Shown one piece after another: positions 22,501-32,401 of a stretch of DNA of 64,000 nt. A program made the translations under genes and the position numbers. Under the pieces are notes generated by a model. That model saw only the letters and a program-made list of their open reading frames with translations, was not told where the DNA came from and searched no databases. Numbering within the stretch: position 1 is the first letter of the stretch; each line of letters begins with the position of its first letter. The stretch comes from Isochrysis galbana (taxonomy: Eukaryota; Haptophyta; Isochrysidales; Isochrysidaceae), in the NCBI GenBank assembly GCA_018136815.1, contig CM030933.1, positions 5,596,282 through 5,660,281 of the forward strand, given 5' to 3'.

Positions 22501-24201
22501 TGCGGGCTGTGCCAGCCCCTCGCCTGGCCGCGCGCCACGACACTCGGCGCACGAGTACGGCAGCTCCCCCCATATGGCAACAGCTGACGGTGGAATGCCT
22601 TCACATCTAGCGTGCACCCACACGTCGCACTTGTCGCACTGCAGCATGGAAGCATCTTTACCACGGTCACTCCAGAAGTGCTCGCATACTGGGCAGTACT
22701 CGCGCCTCACCCACCGGCCTCTGCAAGGTGCACAGAGTGTGCCACCATTAGAGGCCGAGCGCCACCGCGTATCTGCCGACCCACAACCGCGACAGCTGAG
22801 AGCGGCACGTGATCGCTTCTTATGCGAGCGACCACACGCCGTCTTAGCCTGCCTCTTCCAGCTGGCTTGCGCCCGGACTCGTGCTGTACTCGATGCACCT
22901 GCAGCCGGTAGCGTGACAACCGCGGTAGCCTGGGTGCCAGTATCACGCAATTCGGACGCCTCTTCGCACGCTGCTGCCAAGGCCTGAAGACGCAGGCGCG
23001 CGCTTCGATACGGAGTAGGCGGACCAGTTGAACTTGGGCCGGACGCCTCCAGCTCCTTCTCCTCCCCGACTGAGGTGCCTGGCTGTCCTATGGCAGTTGG
23101 GGCTGCGGCCGCCTGCGGCGAGGCGTTTCCGACGGCGAACGGGACGTGCTTAGTCCGCCTCGAGGTACGAAACACAGTCGTTGAGGAGGACTCGGGATGG
23201 CGAGGGCGCTCTCGCACTGGAGTAAGTGGCGCAGTCTCCTCCAGGGGGCGCTTCCGCCTGCTCATCGACGAGCCTGTTTGCCTGTCACCTTTGAGGCAGG
23301 CTTGGGGCGCGGAGGCAGACTTGCGGCCGGCTTTCAAGAGCATCTGCGCACGCTGCCTGCGAGTGATCCGGCCCGGCGCTGTCGTGAACGCCGCCGTCTT
23401 GTGAAGTTGGATCTGTCCATCGTCTTCGCATCCTGAGTCTGAAGCAGTGTCACTGAAGTCGTCCCTGTCAGTTGCCGTGGCAGTGGCCGTTTCGCACTTC
23501 CTGTTGGAGGCAGCATGGCTAGGGTTCTTACTCCGCTCCTCGACCACTTTATCGACTCGCAAGGCTGCGCGAGGATCAATGGCGCGCAGACGCTTCCGTG
23601 CTGCCGCGGCTGCGCAGACCGCATCAATTTCGTCTGCGGCCTGCCGACTTACCTCGCGCCCGATAATTTCGATACCACACGACCACGGGACAAAGATGGG
23701 GAAGCCGCAGCTTGCAGGCCCCCCCATGCTAGGGAGGCAAAAGGCGGGCTGTTTCCAGAATGCATGACCGGTGGAGACGACAAACAGCTGCTCCGAGCCG
23801 TTCTGGAGGCTGTCGCGCAGCACGGCTGCGACGATTGCTCGGCCATGCCCCCTCCGCTCATACTCCGCATGCACCGCGAGGAGGAGGAGCTCCGTGAAGC
23901 CTCCGCGCGCGTCTGCCGCCCTGCGCGGTGGCGGTACATGCCGATGTACGCCAACAGCGACACATCGTCGCGCTTCGGTGAAGCCCAGAGCGAGGCTGAA
24001 GCCCGTGGTACTCACCGCTCTCCCTGCTCGGTGGCAGTGGAAGCTGGAGGCGGAGAAGAGGCGGTGGATGAGGCTCCGGTTATGCGCAGCGCTGCGGTTG
24101 GTTTGGCCAAAGCGGCCGAGCAGGATCTCGCGTGCTTCTTGGCGTGCAGCAGGAGGTAGCGCGACGAGAGGCTCGACTCGCACTTGGAGCTCCTCCGTCA
24201 T
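16557..24201 (-). CDS. DEMETER/ROS1-family 5mC DNA glycosylase fused to GNAT, GATA/PHD, CXXC and J domains
   Basis: Family members excise 5-methylcytosine for repair. Exon 1 (24201-20728) and exon 2 (20618-16557) flank a 109-bp phase-0 intron (AAG|GTGCGT to ACGCAG|GTG) inside the glycosylase fold; 2,511 residues. Modules in order: GNAT-like (about 1-180; LLLLAVHAEYERRGHGRAI); GATA-like Zn finger (470-493) plus PHD (503-554); second GATA-like (574-600) plus PHD (610-672); disordered region; HhH-GPD (about 1041-1210) with catalytic Lys1172 in GISGISGKSV and Asp1190 in VDANVLRLMTRLGW; CXXC finger (1306-1345; CGSCIGCTTPNCGECAKC); about 700 disordered residues; Fe-S loop Cys2069/2075/2078/2084; RRM-like C-domain (about 2230-2330; HGTYFFQNEVF, PVYLGKSI, GYVCIRRF), diagnostic of DEMETER proteins; J domain (HPD 2425-2427). 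A GTGAGTACC donor-like site near 24015 means the GNAT part may hold another intron. Confidence 0.9.
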
Positions 24202-24923
24202 GCCTCTCTCTCCCTTACCCTTCTTTCTCCCCCCCCCCCTCTCTCGCCCCCCAGCCCCGCCGCGCGTTCCTCTCCCTCCCCTCGGATCACGGATCGCGTC
24301 GATGCCCCCCCCCCCTCCCCCCCTCTCTCACTCACCAGAGAGAGGCCCCCCTCTCTCACTCACCAGAGAGAGGCGCCCGCCGGCCTCCCCCCTCCCTCCT
24401 CTGTCTTTCTCTCTGAGTACGCCTCGCTATCCTCTTCTTCTCTCGTCTCGTGCCCCCTCGCCCCTCGCTCCCGGGCCCCTCCCTCCCCCGCCCCCGCCCC
24501 CGAAACCTCGTCGCGGCCCCCCCGCCCCCCCCTTCCCCCCCGCGCGCCCTGCCGTCATCTCCCCCCCCCCCCGCCCCCCCGCCCCCCCCTCCCCCCCCTT
24601 CCCCCCCCCCCTTCCCCCCCCTTCCCCCACTGCGAGAGAGCGACCGACTGGACGGACGGACCGCCGACGCGCAGGCGCTCCGCACTCTGTCGGCTGTCGT
24701 CCCCACCGACCGAGCGCTGGGGGGAGACGCGCACGGCAGTGTGCATGGTGCTCGGTGCCGCCCCTCCACTTCATGCTTCATGAGGGAGGGCAAGCGAACG
24801 GCTGTCCCGCGCAAGCGAGACGCAACAGGACCGATGTGTCCATCACCATAAACTGAGGTCGCGTTCCGCGTTCCATCGAGGGAGGACCACGTAATTTTCC
24901 TTTTATGGATTCACGTTAACTTT
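24202..24923. other. C/T-rich upstream region of the DEMETER-like gene
   Basis: 24205-24640 is almost pure C/T on the plus strand (G/A on the DEMETER coding strand), with a CTCACTCACCAGAGAGAGGC unit repeated near 24325-24375. Probable promoter or 5' UTR. Long frames here are low-complexity artefacts. Confidence 0.5.
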
Positions 24924-25040
24924 AAAAAAACTTCTTAACATTCTCACCGCGCGCGCGACCCTGCGACATTTTCCTGACAGCCGCGCCCGCATCCCTTATC
25001 ACTCCCTCTCACTCCCTTATCACCCATCCGCCGAGCCCAT
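24924..25040 (-). mobile_element. SINE-like element, divergent copy
   Basis: Starts on the plus strand with A-run, CTTCTTAACATTCTCACCGC and GCGCGCGACCCTGC, matching 42485-42530 over about 40 bases, then a looser GCGCCCGC-TCCCTT match. The expected far end (GTGCTCTAC) is not clear, so the copy is decayed or recombined. Confidence 0.5.
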
Positions 25041-25092
25041 TGAACGTTGAGCCGTCGCCGAGGGAGGCCCGGAGAGTAGAAAACAATGGACA

Positions 25093-25320
25093 ATGGATCT
25101 CCGGGCACGCGGAGCAATCGCGGCCGCGGTGATTTCCCTACTGCCTCTTACTGGTGGTAGACCAAGAGCCGACCTCAACCAAATGCTCGACAAGATGTCT
25201 CACATCCTATGGACTGGAGCGCCATGGAGGTCCCTCGGTTCCGGTTACAGCACTGTACATGGCACCTTCCTCACTTATGGCTTATGGCGGGGTTTTCTGC
25301 GCATTTGTATTGGGCCAACA
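25093..25320 (+). pseudogene. IS5-superfamily transposase N-terminal fragment
   Basis: Reads LLPLTGGRPRADLN, then HILWTGAPWRSLGSGYSTVH and GTFLTYGLWRGFLR. This follows the N-terminal insertion-element domain of IS5-type transposases (GRPR-D-R-LN-I-Y-RTGAPWR-LP-YG-W-TVY-RF-W). Family similarity ends near 25300 and no DDE catalytic core is seen downstream, so it is a truncated remnant. Either a eukaryotic IS5-like DNA transposon or a bacterial IS acquired by transfer could be the source. No terminal inverted repeats were found. Confidence 0.6.
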
Positions 25321-26084
25321 ACGCGGATTACTTTGGAGCCTGCGGGGGGTCTTTGTCCTTGTTTGTGTGTTTCTTGTTTAGTCCGTGTGGCCATCAGTTC
25401 GCGACTCAGATTCAAGTTGTTCTCTAATATTTGGAGAGTCTTCTCCTTGGATGCGATATCATCGGCATGCGCACCTTCTGCGTATGGCCGCCACCAGCTC
25501 CTGCGTCCGCCCGCGCTCAGCCTCGAGCTAGGCTCAGGCCAAAATATCTAGACAGTCCCGGGGATATTTGCAGTGGTCCAAAATACCACAAGATATTTGG
25601 GGGGGTATCCGGGATATCTCGGGATATTTGGGCGGGTGGGGGCGCCCAAGGGCGAATACAAAACAATTAATGTTATATGTGTTGAGGGCTTTCGCTACCA
25701 GTGATAGATTCGTGTTCATTACCAGGGCGCCTTTGTTGTTAGTTGAAAAGACGGGGGCGCTGAGGTCGTGTGGAGATTTGATTTTCGGCTTCCTTCCCTG
25801 GGTGGCCTTGCGCGTGCGTGCGGTTGAGAAATCGTCCGGAGGTTCACGACCTCTAACGAGGACCGTGAACCTGCTTAGAACTCTCTCGATAACCGGCACG
25901 TGGTGGAAGGTGGAAGGTGTGATTTTCAAATTCCACCTTGTAGAAGTCACTAATGATGTATCTCCATGCTATTAGGTAGAGGGCTTTGAGGCTGTCCGGC
26001 GTCGGGGAAACACGGCAACCGAAAACCGTTGGAAAGAAACAGCCACCCAGCGACTCAGGAGGAAGGCGAGAACATTCGCTGGGG
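25321..26084. other. Intergenic, no gene recognised
   Basis: Includes repeated GGGATATTTG / GATATTTGG motifs at about 25560-25635 and a TAGAGGGCTTT block near 25978 that recurs near 26430. No coding evidence. Confidence 0.4.
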
Positions 26085-26256
26085 GCATGTGCACCCCGCC
26101 CAACCCAACCCCCCCCTACAACCTGAGCCCCTACGTAGAGCACAAGGGGAGTTGCCGCAAGGCGGGAAGGGAAAGGGGAGGGAAAGGGCGTGGCTACAGA
26201 AGCGAAACCTAGTGGCACGCGCGAGGCGAGAATATTAAAAGATTTTTTCCCCCTCC
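26085..26256 (+). mobile_element. SINE-like element, copy S1
   Basis: Shares in order GAGCCCCTACGTAGAGCAC, TTGCCGCAAGGC, GTGGCTACAGAAGCG and the tail GGCGAGAATATTAAAAGATT with the inverse of 56341-56482; the ends also match 42485-42610. The sense strand ends in a T6 run. GTAGAGCAC resembles a tRNA D-arm, but I see no B box. Confidence 0.65.
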
Positions 26257-26341
26257 CCCATGGCAGGGGCAGGGGAGGAGTGGAGAGAGGGGGGGGCTCG
26301 TGCCCCCCCATGGGCGAACTGCTAAGTATAAACTTAGTTGG
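26257..26341 (-). mobile_element. LINE 5'-end fragment
   Basis: On the minus strand it begins CTAAGTTTATACTTAG, then CGCCCATGGGGGGGCACGAG, a C-run and CTCTCTCCACTCCTCCCC, as at 50325-50240. It abuts the SINE tail at 26256 and repeat J at 26340-26412. Confidence 0.75.
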
Positions 26342-26788
26342 GATTCCGGGATTGAAAAGTTGTGTCCAATTAGCTAGTGGGGTTGGCTAGGATATAACAT
26401 TAATTATTTTATTTTATTTCCATGCTATCACATAGAGGGCTTTCGTGGTGTCGGGTGTAGATTCCCTGGGGTATACATACGGTACTCCATACGAAGAATC
26501 TATCCTTCGTGTTTTGTGCGTGCGTGACCTCTTTGGGCGGGGCACAGAGCGATCGAGAGGGATGATAGCCGCCGAGGGAGCTCCATACATGAGCTTGAGC
26601 CTCACATGAGCAACCATGTAGAAAACGGAATTGGCGTTTGCGTTGCGCAAAGCGCACGGCACTAGTGACGGGGTCCATGACTCATTGATGCCATCACCAC
26701 GGCTGCGCAAGGAAGGAGCTCGGCCCGAACACCGAACAACAACAAGTAGAGGGGATCTCTTTAGACTCTCGTGGGTCACCATTGGTGC
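26342..26788. other. Intergenic with repeat J copy
   Basis: 26340-26412 duplicates 8592-8666. The rest is the 3' flank of the membrane-protein gene; no other feature recognised. Confidence 0.5.
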
Positions 26789-28434
26789 TCACCTCGCCCA
26801 GACCACGCCCTGCACAAGCTGCGCCACTGACGGCCCTGGTACACAGTGGCAGCCCTGGAAAACAAAGACAGCGCCCATCACATGCATTAGTATCGGGGTG
26901 TACTCGAGTGCAGATTGTCTCTTCAGTTGGTATAGAATCGACGCACAGAGCACAAACATCGTGAGGAGCGTGATCGTGTGTATTCGAGGCCTCTCACGCA
27001 CAGCAAAGGTGTCTACCGCCGTCACAGTGAGCACGATCATCCACGTTAGCGCCGCCGCTATCTCCTCCCGAGGATGGAACATTCGGTCCATTGTCATGAT
27101 GGACATCAAGGCAGTCACGTGGAACAAAGAGAGGAATGGCCACCCGAGTGTGCGAGCACCCTCTCCGTTCGCCTCTTCCAGTAGCACCAGGCTGCTGCCA
27201 AGTGTGAGCGCCATCTCGAGGGCTCGCCACGGCCGTGGGAGCAATCTGGGCCGCCCGTCCGGATCCAACCATGGCTTACCGGATCGTCCGCCGCACCTTG
27301 CCTTGAAAGTTGCCACAGCGAGAGCACATACGACCATTGCCACCGGGACTGAGCCGCAGCAGAGGCCGACGATGGCGCCAGGCACCGCGGCGAGGGGCTC
27401 GAATTTCGTGCGGAAGGCGGCCGAACGCATGCTGCGCATGAGCTGCAGCACCAACTGTCCGCCCCAGAAACAAGCGCAGCCGTGGATCACGAGGAGGCAA
27501 GCCCAGCCATACTTGATCAGATACTCGGGCATGTCGCCTGCGTTGGCCCACACGAAGTCGGGATCGGCGAGGCGGATCCCACCAATGCAGAAGCGAGTGT
27601 ACATGAACGATAGCGCGAAGCTAAGCTTGAGGAGAATATTCGACCGCCTGCATACCAAGGTGCGACAATGGTGCATGGGCTCGTGCCAACGGGTGGCCAA
27701 GCAAGGAGGGTGAGAGCACGAGGAGATTGCGAGCGCAAGCGTACGAAGAGGGAGTCTCACCTGCCCGCAAGATGGTTGACCATGAGCAAGAGTGTGGCAA
27801 CCTCCACAACGAGGCCCTCTCGTATGATTGGGTCAAAGGTCGGCCAGATCAAGTACAGTACGGTCACACCTAAAAGCCATGGAGTGTGCATGGCGGGGTA
27901 TGAGCTGCGCTCAGCAAGTCCAGCGGCGGGAGGATCCCATCTTCTTGGGCGGTGATGTGGGCTGCGTACCACCCAAACGACGGCAGAGAAGGGGCCCGCC
28001 CATGGTCAGCTGCCCAAGAGTACAAGGGCTCAACATCCCTCACGCACACACACACTCTCCCCCCTTCCAACCCTCTCGAATGCCATCCCTCTGGGTTCCT
28101 CCTCAGCGCGCGCTGCAAGGCGTGTACGCTCACCAAGGTTGGCAAGGTGGTGTATCTTCATCACCCTGTCCATGTCCGGCTGCGCTGCCAGCTCGACTAC
28201 CATCTGCACGAGCATGAGCCAGTATGGCGCAGCGAGGTCGCTCTCAGCCACATACACCAGAGAGAAGACGGCAGCACAGCCGAGCGTGAAGAGCGTCTGG
28301 GCAAGCTTGCGTGGCGCGTCGGCCTCGCTCGAACGGCGAGGAGTCACGCACTCCTCACTACCCTGCCGCTGCCACACGCCCACCCTCCCCATTGACGAGG
28401 AGGGAGAAGGGAGTCGCTGTCTGGCTCCCGCCAT
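26789..28434 (-). CDS. Polytopic membrane protein, possibly TLC-like
   Basis: Several exons. Exon 1 starts at ATG 28434 and probably ends at 28134 (CTTG|GTGAGC). Exon 2 ends at 27761 (GCAG|GTGAGA). Exon 3 (27648-26789) starts after TATGCAG; the 112-bp intron is phase 2 on both sides and gives NHLAGRRSNILLKLSF. I could not fix the exon 2 acceptor: no AG in range fits the phase of the strong exon 1 donor. About nine or ten hydrophobic segments are visible, e.g. TLFTLGCAAVFSLVYV, LLGVTVLYLIWP, YGWACLLVIHGCACFWGGQL, VMVVCALAVATF-like and HTITLLTMFVLCASILY. An HH pair (MKIHHLAN), then a membrane Asp (FDPII) and FALSFMYTR, recall the TRAM-LAG1-CLN8 fold, but this is weak. Function unknown. Confidence 0.5.
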
Positions 28435-29053
28435 GGGGAGAGAGAGAGGAGAGAGAGGGGGAAGGGGAAGAAGGCGAGGCCGCCGGAAGCTCTCCCCGCT
28501 TCTCTTCTTATGCCAACTGTGATGCTATTTCAAGGGCTCAGGGGTGCCCGACGGCCAGCTTCGCACTCGTCCCCATCGCGCCGTCTATCTCTGCCTCAGC
28601 CCAACCCATGGTTCTTCTCTGAACAATGCGTCGATTCTCTTGTAATCATGGTTGGGCGACCCGTGCCCGGCAGGCCGAGCGCACTTCAAACGTCGCGCCG
28701 GCGGCGCCACGTTTTGTTTTTAGGCGGCTGGGCGGGCGGGCGGGTGGGGGCGTGAGAGGTGCTGCTCCTCAGCTGCTTGCTATTTGCTATTGTTGGCCTG
28801 GTCACTCACTTTTTAACTTTTAACCCTGGCTCCGTAGTCCTCCTGGACGGCGGCTTGGTTCCCTAGATGTGAAACACGGCAGTGGTTGGCAAACGCCAGA
28901 CTTTCGAGAATTTTTTGTAAAAATTGGGGTTGGGCTCAAAATAAAATTTTTTGATCGAAATTTGGGGGGCACAGGGACACGGGCGCCCCCCCCCCCCCTC
29001 ACGCCCCCACGCCCGACGCCCTTGCCCTTGCCCCCCGCCCCGCCCCCATCCCC
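28435..29053. other. Intergenic, no gene recognised
   Basis: GA-rich 28440-28480 just upstream of the membrane-protein start. CCCTAGATGTGAAACACGG at about 28861-28879 matches the end sequence of the MITE at 32201. A C-rich run follows near 28985-29050. Confidence 0.45.
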
Positions 29054-29263
29054 ATGCTGCATGTGCGCAAGCGCCGCCGAACCATTGTGGACGAGGTGGA
29101 AGAGGAGGTGATGGATGAGCCCACGCCCGCGCCCGCGCCCGCGCCCGCGCCCCCATCCCAAACAGTTGTGGACATTCTAGACGACAGTGACGAGGAGGAG
29201 GGAGGAGGAGGAGGAGGAGGAGGAGGAAGGAGGAGCAGGATGAGGGCGTGTTTGCATTGTTAA
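29054..29263 (+). CDS. Possible acidic/basic low-complexity exon
   Basis: 69 residues: a basic start (RKRRRTIVDEVEEEV), an Ala-Pro repeat, VVDILDDSDEEE (SUMO-interaction-like hydrophobic-acidic motif), then a Gly run. Composition looks like part of a nuclear protein, but no start context, introns or partners could be identified. Low confidence. Confidence 0.2.
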   Translation: MLHVRKRRRTIVDEVEEEVMDEPTPAPAPAPAPPSQTVVDILDDSDEEEGGGGGGGGGRRSRMRACLHC

Positions 29264-29319
29264 TGTACTCCGATTCACAGCAACGTACTCTCTCAGACCA
29301 CCTGCAAGCATGCAAGCAA

Positions 29320-29515
29320 GGCGAGAAGCGCTCAATCACCATCACCCACAGCATGGAAAAGCGCTCAATCACCATCACCCACAGCATGGAAAAGCGTTCA
29401 GTCACCATCAACCTACACGTGGGGATGCGTTCAATAGCCATAACCCCCACAGCATGGGAAAGCCTTCAATCACCATCAGCCTACATGGAAAAGCGTTCAC
29501 AATTCGCCATCACCT
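29320..29515 (+). repeat. 33-bp minisatellite, locus 1
   Basis: Five to six units of about 33 bp containing CGCTCAATCACCATCACCCA and CAGCATGGAAAAG, degenerating to the right (AGCCTACATGGAAAAGCG). The same unit family lies inverted at 58835-58970. Confidence 0.85.
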
Positions 29516-31509
29516 CCCGGAAGAGGGAAGGTGTGAGCAAACGCTTCCGTTGTCAGGGGTTGGGCCAGCAGTTGTGCTGTCAGGTGGGGCAGTTGTTTGG
29601 TGGAGCAGGCGTTTGGGTTGGTTTGTTGGTTGAGACAGAGCCACTGGGCAGTGTGCACCGACGGTGGGCAGTTGGGGTCACAAAAGAACCATTCCACCTC
29701 CACCGACTGACGAATTGGGATGGCCCTTAGGGCCTGAGGGCAATGAGGAAGGTGGCAAGCCGGCGGCAGGCGCGGCTGAGGAGACGGCTTCGGAGACGAT
29801 GACGGGCTGAAGCCCGTCAGCAGAGGAAGGCGGGCAGGCGGGCTTGAGCGAGGGCGAGGACGGCGGCGAGAACGACATGGAACGAGCGGCGAGAGGCGAG
29901 GGCGAGTGAGAGGAGGGCTGTGATGGCAGGGGCTGGCGAGGCGAGGCGAGTTTGTTGGGTACGAGTGTTACGAGAGCGAGAGCGACGAGAGCGAGAGCGA
30001 CGGATGACGACTGACGACAGGACGACGGACAAAGACACCCAGGAAAACACCCCGACTCTCGCCCCACGACTTTCTCACATAACTCGACTGAAATCAAACC
30101 CAAACACTCCGATCACACAACGACGGACGACGATCAAAGGGCGATCTGTCGACGATCTTGTCTGGAACGGGAATCGCACCATAACGGAATCGAGGGGCAA
30201 TCTTGCTACGCAGGATTCCAAGACGGCTAAAAAGTTCCGTCCTACATTATAGGACCGCGTCCTACGATTTCGTTATATTTGTAGGACCCTGAGCTTGAAA
30301 GCCACACAACTTTCGAGAGTGAAGGATTGGGACTTCCCACCAACTGAAGGATAGTCCCAACTCAGTCTTGACATCCTTAGCTCCCACTATAGCCAAGGCT
30401 GTAGACTTCGTCTTGACCGAGCTTTCGGCTCCAGAGTGAACTGAGTACTTCGGCCATCGGAGGCCACCGGGAGCGTCGAGAGTTTTGTTTTTGCCCCGCA
30501 AGAGGCAAAAGCAGCCCAAACTCTCATTGGGCTTCAAAATCAAGCTTGGTCTCCACTGAAGGTCGAAAAGAACCCATGCCAAAGAGCATTTCATCTCGTG
30601 GGAGCAAGTTCTAGGGAGCTCATCATGAGCCTCAAATCGTGTCCTCAGGTGTTTGCGGCAATTCGTAGGACAACGCCGTTTTTTGCCGGGAAGGCTTTTG
30701 CAAGTGGCAAATAACTTATTATGCTTTGAGAATGGTGTCTTGAGCCTCTAGGAGGACTCAATGAGGGCAATGAGATGAACACAGAAACCAAATCCTAGCT
30801 CCCCATTCCTAGATTGAACCGTGTCTTCATAGTTCACAACGTCGTCCTACATTGTAGGACTCGTCCTATAAAGCTGGGTACCTTTATCCGAAGAGACTTA
30901 CCGAATAAGACGAGAGAAGTGCGATATGCTTAAGGGGGAGGTACGAAGAGATCGCAAATTAAACCTGATTGCCCCCAGAAGCAGATAAAGAAACGCAGGG
31001 GAGATAGCAAATTAAACCTATTTGCGAGGCGCCCGGGAGGAAGAAAGGTGGGGAAACTTCCCTTCTCTTTCGAGAGAAAGAGAGAGAGCGCTCCACAACC
31101 CTAGATCCTAGGCGTACACGCGAAGTTTTTGACCGAGAACGAGAGAAAGCAGAGAATTATAACGATAAATACCGAATGACGAAGAGAAGCCTAACGAGTG
31201 TCGATTCGCGAATGCGACACCCCCCTGCTAGGATCGAGCGTCCCGCGAGGAAAGAAGAGAGCCTAACGGACAGCGGAGAGCTCCAAACAAGCCGCGAGAA
31301 AGGCGGAAGAGCAATACCTAACGAGGCCTTGCTGGTGCTCGGCTGTACGGGGTCGGCACGGGACGAGTCTCGTGCGTACCTGGGTCGGGGGGGCGCCCGC
31401 TCGCGGGAGCTTCGAGTGCGAGGCGTCGGGCTTGACCCGGCCGTCCGTCGCGGCGGTGGTGGCGGCAGGAGGGGAGGGGAGCGGCGCGCGCTCCATGACC
31501 CTATCAGTT
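29516..31509. other. Intergenic; includes element bounded by GTCCTAC palindromes
   Basis: 30240-30256 and 30844-30860 carry near-identical 17-bp palindromes (GTCCTACATTATAGGAC and GTCCTACATTGTAGGAC), 604 bp apart. Between them is lower-GC sequence with a 110-residue minus frame (30262-30594) that I do not recognise. 30855-30890 shares its sequence with 16014-16050. The rest has only short frames; a CG-rich GA run sits near 29930-30005. Confidence 0.45.
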
Positions 31510-31529
31510 TACTGATAGTTGCGTGTCCT

Positions 31530-31638
31530 GGGTTGTAGTTGTAGGCCTCGAATGTATTTGAAATGTATTTGGCCGGAGGCCAAATACATATGTATTTGGC
31601 TGTATTTGTAGGCCCCAGCACCGTATTTCCCATCTAGG
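31530..31638 (+). repeat. Palindromic AAATACA element, copy 1
   Basis: Contains GTATTTGGCCGGAGGCCAAA and TACATATGTATTT and ends CCGTATTTCCCATCTAGG. 38577-38690 has the same core and begins with the inverse of that end (CTAGATGGGACATACG). The 18-base end matches the MITE end CCTACATGTGAAACACAG at 14 positions. Confidence 0.6.
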
Positions 31639-31689
31639 CCAGGGACCTCCCACATCCCTCGCGAGACCCCTCGCTGAGCTTGGGCTCCT

Positions 31690-32012
31690 CACCAGCTGGC
31701 AGCTGGCAGCCATTGCGAGGCCGACAGCCGGCGATCGGCCGACGCGGAACCTCCGCGTTTCTTATGGGGATTCGCCCGACATTCACTGCTTTGATTCTCT
31801 CACGCGCGCGATCCTCCCATTCTCCCAAAATAGACTTCCATGGGCCGGACGGACAAGGCGGGGGAGTCCACTCACCGACGCCATGGATTTTCGTGGGGTA
31901 GAGGGGGTTCGCGCGCGCGGGGGGGGGGTTTGGGGGGGCAGGTAAGGGGGGTCCTTGGCGAATCCTTGGACACCCAGGAGGGGTGGAAAATAGTGGTTAA
32001 AATGCGTGAGTG
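31690..32012 (-). repeat. Dispersed repeat L, copy 3
   Basis: Inverse relative of 7404-7700. On the minus strand: TTTTAACCACTATTTTCCAC, CTGGGTGTCCAAGGATTCG, CATGGCGTCGGTGAGTGG, GTCTATTTTGGGAGAATGGG and AAGAAACGCGGAGG. Confidence 0.7.
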
Positions 32013-32200
32013 ACGTACCGGGCTAGCAACACAGCGCGAGAGGCCAGCAGCACAAAACACAAAAGGCCCTCCTGGAACCCGCCACCTGAACCGGGCCAAA
32101 GGTAGCGCACCTGGGCCGCACCCCGGAAACCGAAGACAAAGGAACGAAGGGGGGAAGGGGAAGGGGAGGAGGGAGGAGTAAAGGGAACAGGGGCGATGGG

Positions 32201-32401
32201 CCTACATGTGAAACACAGGAACAGTGTTTTTTTTCGGATTTCGGAGGCCCAAAACATATGTTTTTCGCTGTTTTATTTCGGGCGGCCCCCCTACCCCGCA
32301 CATCTGTTTTTTACATTGTTTTAGTCTGTTTTTTTTCGACGGCAAAAAACATACTGTTTTTGCCGTTTTATTTCTAAGTTTGGCTGTGTTTCACATGTAG
32401 G
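32201..32401. mobile_element. MITE with 18-bp TIRs and 8-bp TSD, copy 1
   Basis: Begins CCTACATGTGAAACACAG and ends with its exact reverse complement. Flanked by GCGATGGG on both sides (32193-32200 and 32402-32409). Inside are imperfect palindromes with CATATGTTTTTCGCTGTTTT and CATACTGTTTTTGCCG. At 201 bp it has no coding capacity, so it must move with a transposase encoded elsewhere. An 8-bp TSD is typical of hAT-type transposition (P-type also gives 8 bp). Confidence 0.9.

Noticed and set aside
24000-24020. GTGAGTACC as a real donor splitting the GNAT region
   Set aside because: No downstream acceptor restored a better GNAT alignment in phase; left as an open possibility, not annotated.
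24184-24856. Proline-rich and glycine-rich long frames on both strands
   Set aside because: Low-complexity C/T tract upstream of the DEMETER-like gene; no domain or start context.
26085-26256. tRNA gene from the GTAGAGCAC D-arm-like stretch
   Set aside because: No acceptor stem, anticodon arm or T-arm can be folded; only a hint of SINE ancestry.
29320-29515. Regular repeats that might suggest a CRISPR array
   Set aside because: Units are contiguous 33-bp minisatellite repeats without unique spacers, in a eukaryotic genome.
30262-30594. 110-codon minus frame inside the palindrome-bounded segment
   Set aside because: No recognisable motif, single isolated frame; not called as a gene.
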